Positions 34,883-43,557 of a DNA stretch of 64,000 bases are shown here, one piece after another. Origin of the DNA: Nostoc calcicola FACHB-3891 (lineage in GTDB: Bacteria; Cyanobacteriota; Cyanobacteriia; Cyanobacteriales; Nostocaceae); NCBI RefSeq assembly GCF_014697355.1, contig NZ_JACJRQ010000034.1:16714-80713 (forward strand). The letters run 5' to 3'. Below the pieces are notes generated by a model. It made no database searches. It was not told the DNA's origin and worked only from the letters and a program-made list of their open reading frames with translations. The translations under genes and the position numbers were made by a program. Numbering within the stretch: the stretch's first letter is position 1; each line of letters starts with the position of its first letter.

Positions 34883-36880
34883 TTAGGGCGGTGAGTATGT
34901 CAAAAATTCTGGTAGTTCTATCCAAAAGCGACTACCTTGGGAGACTTCTGACTCCATACCTAATTGTCCGCCCATGCGTTCAATGCCTTTACGGACGATC
35001 GCTAATCCGATTCCTGTGCCAGGGTAGGCTTCGATGCTGTGTAGACGCTCGAAAACACCAAAAATCCGCTCCCAATGCTGTGGTAAGATGCCTATGCCAT
35101 TGTCTTCTACCCACAAACGCACCCAGGGTTCGCGGCGTTCTGCCCATATTCTGACTTGGGGTTGAATTCCAGGAGCTACAAACTTGATGGCATTGGTTAT
35201 GAGATTTGTGATAATTTGCTCCACGGTGCGGTAATTTCCCACAACTTCCAAGAGAGGTTCTGCAATTGTCACTTGGGCTTGCTTTTGTTGCAGAGATACT
35301 TCTAATTGTGTCACCACTTGCTTGACTAGGGAGTTGAGGTTTATTGGTTGCACTGGCAAATCAATGCGACTCAAGCGGCTGTATTCTAATAAATCTACCA
35401 GTAGGTTGTCCATGCGGTCTACGTTACTGGCAATGCGATAAAGTAAATCTTGCCCGCCTGAATTCAATACGGTTTCGTAGTCTTCTAAAAGAATAGTGGC
35501 AAATCCCCGGATGGCACGTAGAGGTTCTTGTAAGTCGTGGGAGATGGAGTAGGCAAAGGCTTCTAAGGCGCTGTTGGCTTCTTCAAGTTGTTGTGTACGG
35601 TTGTGAACTAGTTGTTCTAGTTGTTCGGTGTAGCGCTGCAATTGTTCGCGCAAGCGGGATTGCTGGATGGCGATCGCTAACTGATTTGCCACCTCGCGGG
35701 CAATTTCCACATCTTCTTCAGTTAATGACCACGGTTGAATTACTCCCACATTCAAGGAACCGATTAGCTGTTGTTGAGCAATTACAGGTACATTCATAAT
35801 TAAGCGAATGCCTTGATCGAACAACTGCTGTTGAACGCGATAAGTTCTGGGATGATCGGCGAGGTTTTCAATCATCATCACCTGATTTTGTTGCAAGTTT
35901 TCAATGTTGCCAAAATCATGTAATGAGAAAGTTTCACCGATGGCAAAGCCAATGCGATCGCTAGACTGAACTGCTAAGACGGTGGCTTGTTGATTTTCCC
36001 AATCAAACAACGTCACATCTAATAATTGACAAGGAAGTAAAGGATAAGTCGAAGCTAAAGCAGCTTTGGCAATTCCGGTGGTAGAGATTGCCCCCAAAAT
36101 CGACCGATCTAACTCCTGGAGAGTCTGTAATCTTGTCGCATAGCGTTTTAGTGCTTCTTCTGAGCGTTTGCGCCCGGTAATGTCTTCCACCAGCCCATCG
36201 ATTACCTCTTCTTCATTAGTAATATTGAGAGTTTCATTCACAGATACCCATATATAACTACCATCTATTCTACGTATTCTTAATTCTCGTTCTCGTCTTT
36301 TCTCTGGTGTAATATCTCCAGTTCGAGAAAAAATCTCATTAAAGCTACTATTAGCCTGGATTTCTTCTAAAGAATTAAGTCTGAGAAGTCTAAGAAATGC
36401 ACTGTTAACTTCCAACAGTTGTCCGTCGGGAATTGCCCGAAATACGCCGACATTTAATTGGTTGAGTAGAGATTGCAGGCGGTTCTCTAAAAAGCTAGCT
36501 CTTTGCCGAGTTTGGTTGCGTTCTAACACAGACCTCACCGTTGCGGATAAACGAACTAAGTGCCTGGGTGACTTCAGGATGTAATCATCAAGTCCGCTTT
36601 TCATGGACTCAACGGCTATTTCCTGATTGCCTGTATTTGTAAACATAATTACGGGGCGATCGGGATAGCGATTTTTCAAGAGATGCAATATTTCTAAACC
36701 GTTGTTCCAACGCAGTTGATAATCGGTGATTGTCAAATCAAAACGACCTGCTACCAGTGCTTGCTCAAAGTTTTCTGGTTCACCCACTTCCTCTATTTCT
36801 ACATCAGGAAATTCCCGCCGCATCTCCCGGATAATCATGAAACGGTCGTTTGGATTGTCGTCAATAATCAGAATTTGCAT
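34883..36880 (-). CDS. Hybrid sensor kinase: receiver-PAS-GAF-HisKA-HATPase
   Basis: A 665-residue cytoplasmic two-component kinase. Domains in order: receiver (1-125, phospho-acceptor Asp53 in ITDYQL), PAS with PAC (about 136-240, ending VEDITGRKRS), GAF (about 256-405, LLPCQLLDVTLF to VANQLAIAIQ), coiled segment, HisKA (His448 in SISHDLQEPLRAIRG) and HATPase (VEDNGIGILPQHWERIFGVF, GTGIGLAIVRKGIERMGG). There is no membrane segment. The GAF lacks a Cys motif clearly typical of bilin binding, so it may bind another ligand. The HisKA-HATPase core resembles that of the kinase at 37659-38879, and an Rcp-like regulator lies between them. Confidence 0.95.
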   Translation of the reverse strand: MQILIIDDNPNDRFMIIREMRREFPDVEIEEVGEPENFEQALVAGRFDLTITDYQLRWNNGLEILHLLKNRYPDRPVIMFTNTGNQEIAVESMKSGLDDYILKSPRHLVRLSATVRSVLERNQTRQRASFLENRLQSLLNQLNVGVFRAIPDGQLLEVNSAFLRLLRLNSLEEIQANSSFNEIFSRTGDITPEKRRERELRIRRIDGSYIWVSVNETLNITNEEEVIDGLVEDITGRKRSEEALKRYATRLQTLQELDRSILGAISTTGIAKAALASTYPLLPCQLLDVTLFDWENQQATVLAVQSSDRIGFAIGETFSLHDFGNIENLQQNQVMMIENLADHPRTYRVQQQLFDQGIRLIMNVPVIAQQQLIGSLNVGVIQPWSLTEEDVEIAREVANQLAIAIQQSRLREQLQRYTEQLEQLVHNRTQQLEEANSALEAFAYSISHDLQEPLRAIRGFATILLEDYETVLNSGGQDLLYRIASNVDRMDNLLVDLLEYSRLSRIDLPVQPINLNSLVKQVVTQLEVSLQQKQAQVTIAEPLLEVVGNYRTVEQIITNLITNAIKFVAPGIQPQVRIWAERREPWVRLWVEDNGIGILPQHWERIFGVFERLHSIEAYPGTGIGLAIVRKGIERMGGQLGMESEVSQGSRFWIELPEFLTYSPP

Positions 36881-37209
36881 GGGAAGCCAAAATTAATGCT
36901 TGAGAAGCTCTAAGTGCAGAATCCCTACTAAGGAAAGTTGATTTCAGAACTTGCAACTTTTATCTGTTAGGAATGTAATGCGTAATTTGAAATCTTTCAG
37001 TACACCGTCATTGCTTCAATCCCACGCTTTTAAACGTGGGTTCCCAACTGAGCCTCCTGCCTCCAGCATAGCTGCCTTCTGAACTGTTGCGATAGAGTGT
37101 AGAGAAATTCTACCTTTACTAAAACCGCCAATAAAACAGAGCTTGTATTTAGGATGTATTGCCAAAGATCCGCGTTTAAATATTAATTAACCTTTTCTAG
37201 GCTAAACCA
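36881..37209. other. Intergenic region with hairpin relic
   Basis: No gene. A hairpin with arms CCCACG / CGTGGG around CTTTTAAA (37021-37040), preceded by TTCAAT and followed by TTCCCA, resembles the ends of IS200/IS605 elements. The rest is AT-rich. Confidence 0.5.
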
Positions 37210-37662
37210 TTAATCAGTGTAAACCAACGGCTGTTGATTTAAATTCAGCCAGTAGGCATCAAGTAACTTTATCATTGCAGTCAAATCACTGAATGCCACA
37301 GGTTTAACTAAATAGGAATTTACACCCAAATCATAAGCTTTATGAACATCGGTTCTTTGCTTAGAAGTCGTTAGTACAACGACCGGTAGCCGTCTGAGTT
37401 CAGTTTGCTGTTTGAGCCACTCCAAAACCTCAAACCCAGATTTTCGGGGCATTTTCAGGTCTAACAAAACGAGTATTGGTAAAGGGTAGCGTTCTCGATC
37501 GGCATATTCTCCTTCACCACAGAGGTAAGAAATAGCGGCTTCTCCGTTGCTGACAACTTGTAGGGGTTGCATCAGATTAGCTTTGCGTAAAGCACGACGA
37601 ATTAACAAAACTTGATCGGAATCGTCTTCTGCTAGTAAGATTGTCTGCTGTTCTATGTTCAT
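37210..37662 (-). CDS. Single-domain response regulator (Rcp1-like)
   Basis: A 150-residue stand-alone receiver. Asp68 in LVLLDLKMPRKSG is the phospho-acceptor. The acidic pocket is AEDDSDQVLL, the Thr is in VVLTTSKQRTD and the Lys is in YLVKPV. The insertion CGEGEYADRERYPLP before the phosphorylation strand is typical of Rcp1-type regulators that pair with phytochrome-like kinases. It has no output domain. It overlaps the upstream kinase gene by 4 bp (ATG inside the stop), so the pair is co-translated and is very likely a cognate system. Confidence 0.95.
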   Translation of the reverse strand: MNIEQQTILLAEDDSDQVLLIRRALRKANLMQPLQVVSNGEAAISYLCGEGEYADRERYPLPILVLLDLKMPRKSGFEVLEWLKQQTELRRLPVVVLTTSKQRTDVHKAYDLGVNSYLVKPVAFSDLTAMIKLLDAYWLNLNQQPLVYTD

Positions 37663-38879
37663 GTTTTCATGGGAAGTTTTTGTAATTCAATCCAAAAGCG
37701 GCTGCCTTGACCTACTATTGACTCTACACCGACCTGTCCCCCCATACGCTCAACACCTTTGCGGACAATTGCCAAACCAATGCCAGAACCAGGATAACTC
37801 TCTTGAGTATGTAATCTTTCAAATACGTTGAAAATTCGCTGCTGATGTTCTGGTGCAATGCCAATACCGTTATCTTCTACCCAGAGGCGAATGGAAGACG
37901 TGGGGGATGAGGGAGTATTTTCTCCCTTATCTCCCCCTACTCCCTCATCTCCCCCCTCTTCCCCTACGATTTCTGCCCATACACGAATTTGAGGTTGCTT
38001 ATTAGGGGGGACAAATTTAATGGCGTTACTCAGCAGGTTTACAAGTACTTGTACTAAAATTGTGCGATGACCTGTAATTTCTGGAAGCGGTTGTTGTAGG
38101 TTTACTTGAACTTGTTGCGATGGGCTACACCCTGCCTTTGGCGATCGCAATTCTACTTCTAGTTGGTTGATGGCTTCTGTAACAATATCTGTCAGATCGA
38201 GTACACGCAGCTTAATTTCTACCCGACTCAAGCGCGAGTAGTCAAGTAGGTCTTGAATTAGTCCATCCATCCGTTCAGCAGAGGCGACAATTCTTTGGAT
38301 ATAATCAAGGCCCTCGCTGTCTAAGCGATCGCTATAATCTTCCTGTAGTGCTTGAGCTAAGCCTTGCATCGCTCGCAAAGGAGCGCGTAAGTCATGGGAA
38401 ACTGAATAACCAAAGGTTTCAAGTTGTTTGTTGGCTTCAACTAAGGCAGCTGTGCGTTCGGCGACTCGTTGCTCTAATTCGTTGGCATAGTTCTGCACCG
38501 CCTCTGCCATTTCACGATAGCCAGTTTCACTTTCTCGCAGTTTTAACTCTGTGCGTCTCCAAGCAGCATTCAATTCGCTAGTTAGCATCGATACAATCAC
38601 AAATAACCCCAAGCGGATAAAGCCATCCAGGGTTAAAATACTCAGTGAATAAGTTGGTGGTAAGAAAAAGTAAGTGATAGCCAAGCTACACAGGAGAGTC
38701 GCCAGTAAACTTGAGCCGCGAGTTCCATACCACGAACTCAGCACCACAGCGGCAAAAAACACAGAAAACGTAATGTTCTCTAACAGTGGCGATACAAATA
38801 GAGAAAATAACAGTGCTAAACCGCTGGTGAGTACAGCGATACCGTAGCTTTTTTGCCAGGAACGGTTTTTACTCTGCAT
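37659..38879 (-). CDS. Membrane sensor histidine kinase with DUF4118 domain
   Basis: A 406-residue kinase. Residues about 10-105 form a four-helix membrane domain of the KdpD/DUF4118 type (SYGIAVLTSGLALLF, FFAAVVLSSWYGTRGSSL, ITYFFLPPTYS, GLFVIVSML). A coiled segment follows (ERTAALVEANKQLETF), then HisKA with His162 in SVSHDLRAPLRAMQG and HATPase with VEDNGIGIAPEHQQRIF and GSGIGLAIVRKGVERMGG. A repeat-like insert rich in Gly, Glu, Ser and Pro (about residues 309-326, GEEGGDEGVGGDKG and onwards) sits within the ATPase domain and derives from short tandem repeats. Signal unknown. It is translationally coupled to the Rcp-like regulator. Confidence 0.94.
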   Translation of the reverse strand: MQSKNRSWQKSYGIAVLTSGLALLFSLFVSPLLENITFSVFFAAVVLSSWYGTRGSSLLATLLCSLAITYFFLPPTYSLSILTLDGFIRLGLFVIVSMLTSELNAAWRRTELKLRESETGYREMAEAVQNYANELEQRVAERTAALVEANKQLETFGYSVSHDLRAPLRAMQGLAQALQEDYSDRLDSEGLDYIQRIVASAERMDGLIQDLLDYSRLSRVEIKLRVLDLTDIVTEAINQLEVELRSPKAGCSPSQQVQVNLQQPLPEITGHRTILVQVLVNLLSNAIKFVPPNKQPQIRVWAEIVGEEGGDEGVGGDKGENTPSSPTSSIRLWVEDNGIGIAPEHQQRIFNVFERLHTQESYPGSGIGLAIVRKGVERMGGQVGVESIVGQGSRFWIELQKLPMKT

Positions 38880-39453
38880 TAGTCACCTCCTGATATTAAT
38901 TAGGATGCAGGGGGTGGGGAAAGGAAAAGCGGCCAAAACACGGCATTTCTGGTATTGGCATTTTATATTTAATTATAAAAAAGCTTAGCTGAAAACCCGT
39001 GAGTTCTGTCTATCTGTACAACGGCTATGGCATCTCTCCATCGTTCTGTTGCCCAATTTTGGAGGTCTGTGAAATTTTCCAACTTCATAACCTGAATCTA
39101 CCGTACCGCTTTTTGACTTTATAAAAATGTTGGTAATGATTCCAAATTATAATTACTACTTTTGTAGTAGCAAAATATTGCCAAACTCAGACTATTGAAA
39201 GAATATAAATAATTCAATTTCAACTAAAACTTTAAAGAATATATAGCAGTCCTAAATCATTTGTGAAAATTATATATCTCTTTTTTCTTTCTTCTCTTTG
39301 CGTCCTTGGCGTTCTTGGCGGTTCGTTTCCTTATCTATGTTTTTCACAACTCATTTAGGATCGCTATAAGAGTTTAGACAAATAAATTTGTTCAAGCTTT
39401 TATGAGTAAAAACAAAAAACCATACAACAAGCACAAAAAGTAATGTAATCGTG
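38880..39453. other. 574-bp intergenic region
   Basis: No gene is supported. The dispersed words CTTTGCGTCCTTGGCG and GGCGGTTCGTTTCC at about 39295-39330 recur with variation inside the element at 33434-33546. An AT-rich stretch follows. The region separates two divergent genes and must hold both promoters. Confidence 0.55.
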
Positions 39454-39981
39454 ATGAACCAACGGATCAAAGTTGAAAAGACGGTAACCATTAACAAAGC
39501 AGCGGAAGAACTTTACCGATTTTGGCGTAACTTTGAAAACTTACCGCGTTTTATGAAGCATCTCCAAGAGGTGAAGGTATACGACGAGAAGCGAGATGTT
39601 GCAGGTAAGCTTGTGCGATCGCACTGGATTACCAAAGGATTCTTAGATGGAAGCCTAGAGTGGGATGTAGTCATCGTTGAAGATCGGGAAAATGAATTGA
39701 TTGCTTGGGCTTCTGTTGAAGGCGCAACAATTGAAAACTCTGGTTTAGTGAACTTCAAGTCCGCGCCAGCTAATCGTGGTACTGAGGTGAAAGTAGTCAG
39801 GGAATATAACCCGCCTGGTGGTGTGATTGGAGCTGCATTAGCAAAGCCTATGGTAGACATCGCCAAACTCTTTGGTGAAGACCCAAAACACAATCTCACA
39901 GAAGATTTACGCCACTTCAAAATGCTGATGGAAGCAGGTGAAATTGCCACAACAGAAGGTCAACCAAGAGGTAGAGGGTGA
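39454..39981 (+). CDS. SRPBCC (START/Bet v1-like) family protein
   Basis: A 175-residue ligand-binding-fold protein of the cyclase/dehydrase (polyketide cyclase) group. ATG at 39454 is preferred over the GTG at 39451. Core features are VEKTVTINKAAEELYRFWRN, FENLPRFMKHLQEV, WDVVIVEDRENELIAW and FGEDPKHNLTEDLRHFKMLM, with a flexible Gly/Arg-rich tail. Known relatives in cyanobacteria and proteobacteria sit next to a glutathione-dependent-type alcohol dehydrogenase gene, and here only a remnant of such a gene follows. The ligand is unknown. Confidence 0.88.
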   Translation: MNQRIKVEKTVTINKAAEELYRFWRNFENLPRFMKHLQEVKVYDEKRDVAGKLVRSHWITKGFLDGSLEWDVVIVEDRENELIAWASVEGATIENSGLVNFKSAPANRGTEVKVVREYNPPGGVIGAALAKPMVDIAKLFGEDPKHNLTEDLRHFKMLMEAGEIATTEGQPRGRG

Positions 39982-40025
39982 TATTTATTTCATTGGGAAT
40001 TGGACAAATGACAACTTAAATGCAC

Positions 40026-40191
40026 AACGTTCGAGAAGCCCTCAAAGAAATGACGGGTGGCCGCAGGCCGGATGCTTGTATGCTTGTATTAATGCTGTGG
40101 GAATGGAAGCACACGGTATGGATTTGGATTACTTGTACGACCAAGTGAAACAAGCAGTACGTCTGGAAACAGACCGACCAATTGTCCAGGA
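40026..40191 (+). pseudogene. Remnant of zinc-dependent alcohol (formaldehyde) dehydrogenase
   Basis: Frame one reads NVREALKEMTGGRRPDAC. Frame two continues ACINAVGMEAHGMDLDYLYD to QAVRLETDRPIV. Together this is about 55 residues from the middle of a glutathione-dependent-type alcohol dehydrogenase. The shift comes from a tandem 8-bp duplication TGCTTGTA (40073-40080, 40081-40088). The N-terminal catalytic domain and the C-terminus are missing. The intact gene normally follows SRPBCC genes like the one upstream, so this is probably the deleted remainder. Confidence 0.75.
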
Positions 40192-40922
40192 GTCCCGTTT
40201 AAAAACTGGAGTTTCTGTCTTTAATTCATTTTCTTGTCGTCAACTCACCCGCCATTCATCCCACGCTGCACGAAGTGAGAGACGTGGGGCTTCTGTCGGT
40301 TCAAGCTAAATATCAAAGAATCCTGATGGATCGTTTGATGGCTTTTGCGTCATGTGTGATGCTTTATAACGCTGCGTGTACCTCACGAACCTTTTTATTT
40401 TTCTGTGCTGCCCCAATTTATTGAGCCGATACGCAAATTATCTCTAAAAATGTGAAGACTTTATAAACTGAGGTATTTACATACACATTCATTCGCCAAT
40501 AATGTGAAGAAGATGCAAAGATAGCTCTTTAAATCTAGACATTTAAGTAAATATTCAGTATATAGTTATTGGTTGTCCTAGATAGCTAAATAAGGGCTAC
40601 TTGCTAGTTGGTCAACAGGGTGAATTTTTAAAGAAAAATTGCTATCCCTCAAGAGGAACATAGACATAACACTATGCCGAACTATGCCAAGAATGTTCAA
40701 CTTTAACAAGTCATGTGTGGCATAAAACGGCACTAAGTAGGTCAGCGTAAATAATTATTGTTGGGGTAACGCAGTTCTTGCTGGGAGGGAGGAGCAGGGG
40801 GAGAAAAAGTTTGAGCATTATTTACTTTTCTTTACACAGTTTGGTTTTATTGCACCGACTTACTTAACTGCAAATTAATAACTTAACAGTTACTGAAAAA
40901 TCGATTCAGGTAGATAAAAGTT
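40192..40922. other. Intergenic region before first RTX gene
   Basis: About 730 bp. At 40258-40286 the arms CCCACG / CGTGGG with TTCTGTCGGTTC after them look like an IS200/IS605 end relic. The sequence just upstream of the gene (40860-40922) resembles that upstream of the second RTX gene (about 43500-43557), so promoter regions were copied together. No gene seen. Confidence 0.55.
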
Positions 40923-43097
40923 ATGGCAATTATCGATGGCACCAACGGTAATGATGTCCTCAATGGGACAACGAGTGATGATCTGATTAATGGTTTAGCA
41001 GGTGACGATACTTTAGATGGTAACGGAGGCAACGATACCCTCAAAGGTGGTGCAAATGAAGACTACTTGTATGCTAACTTTTCAACCGGCAATAATCTGC
41101 TTTCTGCGGGCGATGGTAATGATTCTCTTGACACCTCTGGCTACTTCGACGCCGAGCAAGTAGTCTATTATTACACCACAGGTAAGAACACCCTTAAAGG
41201 TGGCGCTGGTAACGATGAATTAGATGCTAGCTTTTCAACAGGCAATAACCTGCTCTCTGGAGGCGATGGCAATGATTCTCTCTTTGCCTCTACAACCACA
41301 GGTAAGAACACACTCATTGGTGGCACTGGTGACGATTACTTAAATGTTGACTCTTCATCAGGCGATAACCTGCTCTCTGGAGGCGATGGCAATGATTCTC
41401 TCTTTGCCTCTTACGAATACGATACATTTTACATTAGCGATCTCAGAGCATCTGGTGATAACACCCTTAACGGTGGCGCTGGTAACGATTATTTGAGTGT
41501 TGCCAGTTCAACAGGTAATAGCTTAGTCTTTGGGGGCGATGGCAATGATACTCTCGTTGGCTCTGACGAAAGCTACGACGGCAATGCTATCTTGACTGGT
41601 GGCTCAGGCAAGGATAAATTTGTTTTCCAGGGTAACTGGAGCAGTGGTACCATCACCATTACCGATTTTAGTGGCATTGGCAAAGGCTCAAACCCATCAG
41701 CAGCAGTGATTGCCGAATTGGATACGTTGCAATTTACAGGATATGAATTAACTGCGAGAAATCTGCTATTAGCTCAAAATGGTAACAACTTAGAAATCAC
41801 CTTTGACCGGAGGTTTGGTTCCAAACTAGTCCTGCAAAACTTTGCCTTGGAAAACTTAGATAATTTAGCCCAGGTTGGCAATATCCTATTTGATGGGCAA
41901 ACTAGCATCACCGACAGCTTTGATGTTTTTAATGCCAACTCTACCCAAAGCACAATCTTCAATAAGAATACAGTCACCTTCCTTAATGACCTCTCCAACA
42001 ATGTCAACGGCTTTAACGATTCAGATGATGTCATTAATGGTCAGGGGGGCGATGACATCATTGACGGCAAAAGTGGCAAGGACTTGCTGCGGGGTGGTGC
42101 AGGCAATGATACTCTCATTGGTGGTACTGGTGACGATGTTCTATCGGATGATTCTAATTCTGATTTAACAGGTAATAATTTGCTTTTTGGGGGCGATGGT
42201 AATGATTCTCTTTCAACCTCTGGTTCATTAGTCGGAAGCTACGTCACACCATACATTTTCTCTGGTTATTCGTCTGGGAATAACACCCTCAACGGTGGTG
42301 CTGGTAACGATAGCTTGAGTGTTAATTTTTCAACAGGTGATAACCTGCTCTCTGGGGATGATGGCAATGATTATCTCACAGCTTCTGGCTTCTGGGACTA
42401 TGACATACCAGACCTTCACTATCCCGCCTCTGGCAATAATACCCTCAACGGTGGTGCTGGTAACGATTACTTGAATATTGACTATTCAGAAGGCGATAAT
42501 CTGCTGTTTGGGGGCGATGGCAATGATTCTCTCACAGCCTCTGGTACATCATTAGACTACGTTTACGGAGCCTATGCCGCCTCTGGCAATAACACTCTCA
42601 ACGGTGGCGCTGGTAACGATTTGTTGAATATTGACTATTCATCAGGGGATAACCTGCTGTTTGGGGGCGATGGCAATGATTTGCTCTTTGCCATAGATGC
42701 CTTAGGGAATAACGCCCTTGATGGTGGCAATGGCAATGACATCCTCATCGGTGGGCAAGGTAATGATAGCCTTTATGGAGGCAATGGTAATGATGCTTTT
42801 GTTTTCAATAGTTACAATCTAGGCATTGACACTATTTATGACTTTAACGCCACTAATGAACTGATTCAGGTATCGGCTGCTGGTTTTGGTGGCAGGTTAT
42901 CAAGACCTTCACTTTCAGCGAATCAGTTTACCTTGGGAACATCTGCAACGACAAGCAATCAACGATTTATCTATGACAATGTTACAGGTGGATTGTACTT
43001 TGACCGTGATGGCAGTGCGGCTGCTTTTACTCAGGTAAAATTTGCACAACTATCTTCTGGATTGTCACTAACTGAAAACAACTTTGTGGTTGTTTAA
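40923..43097 (+). CDS. RTX-type calcium-binding repeat protein 1
   Basis: A 724-residue protein made of glycine/aspartate-rich nonapeptides (GGxGNDxLx) that form calcium-binding beta-rolls. It starts NGTNGNDVLNGTTSDD with no signal peptide. A middle block (about residues 215-345: ILTGGSGKDKFVFQGN, ITITDFSGIG to LVLQNFALENLDNL) resembles the non-repeat modules of type I secreted proteins. A second start-like block (FNDSDDVINGQGGDDIIDG) then begins another repeat half. The last 95 residues (FVFNSY to NNFVVV) are nearly identical to those of the neighbouring paralogue and may be the type I secretion signal. No HlyB/HlyD genes are nearby. Enzymatic function is not apparent. Confidence 0.9.
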   Translation: MAIIDGTNGNDVLNGTTSDDLINGLAGDDTLDGNGGNDTLKGGANEDYLYANFSTGNNLLSAGDGNDSLDTSGYFDAEQVVYYYTTGKNTLKGGAGNDELDASFSTGNNLLSGGDGNDSLFASTTTGKNTLIGGTGDDYLNVDSSSGDNLLSGGDGNDSLFASYEYDTFYISDLRASGDNTLNGGAGNDYLSVASSTGNSLVFGGDGNDTLVGSDESYDGNAILTGGSGKDKFVFQGNWSSGTITITDFSGIGKGSNPSAAVIAELDTLQFTGYELTARNLLLAQNGNNLEITFDRRFGSKLVLQNFALENLDNLAQVGNILFDGQTSITDSFDVFNANSTQSTIFNKNTVTFLNDLSNNVNGFNDSDDVINGQGGDDIIDGKSGKDLLRGGAGNDTLIGGTGDDVLSDDSNSDLTGNNLLFGGDGNDSLSTSGSLVGSYVTPYIFSGYSSGNNTLNGGAGNDSLSVNFSTGDNLLSGDDGNDYLTASGFWDYDIPDLHYPASGNNTLNGGAGNDYLNIDYSEGDNLLFGGDGNDSLTASGTSLDYVYGAYAASGNNTLNGGAGNDLLNIDYSSGDNLLFGGDGNDLLFAIDALGNNALDGGNGNDILIGGQGNDSLYGGNGNDAFVFNSYNLGIDTIYDFNATNELIQVSAAGFGGRLSRPSLSANQFTLGTSATTSNQRFIYDNVTGGLYFDRDGSAAAFTQVKFAQLSSGLSLTENNFVVV

Positions 43098-43557
43098 TCT
43101 TTAATAGCGCTCTGCCGTTACTAAGCGTTACGGAACGGGAGGTGTCTATAATAGCACTTGCCATTCGATTGTTCCATAGGGGTATGGGAGCGCCAAGAGC
43201 GAATATTTCGGTTCGCTTCATTTCCTACGGTTACGACTGACAGCAATACAAAATAACAATTAACTATTTTGGGAAAGCAAGCACAATTAGGATACTTCCG
43301 ACTTAGATTGTCCTAGATATAGGAATCCGATTTGATTAATGAACATATTTGCGTATGGAGGGAACTCTTAACAGGAAAAAAGGAATTTAGGGGTGTACTG
43401 AGTTTTTTCACCAAATCAAATATGAGTCCTATAGTTAAATATAAAAGTATGCCGAAAACGTTAAATTTCAATGAGTTATTTGTGCTATAAAACGCCACTA
43501 ACTGCAAATTGACAATTTAAGTTACTGAAAAAATTGATTTAGGTAGGTAGTAAAGTT
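43098..43557. other. Intergenic region between the two RTX genes
   Basis: 460 bp. It contains the inverted-repeat element at 43318-43433; the last 60 bp resemble the region before the first RTX gene. No gene is supported. Confidence 0.55.
43318..43433. mobile_element. MITE-like inverted-repeat element
   Basis: 116 bp. The left end TATAGGAATCCGATTTGATT and the reverse complement of the right end agree at 17 of 20 positions. The right arm includes TGAGTCCTATA. No clear target duplication. Confidence 0.5.

Noticed and set aside
39938..40309. 123-codon frame as an independent gene
   Set aside because: Its middle is an out-of-frame piece of an alcohol dehydrogenase; the real signal is the pseudogene fragment.
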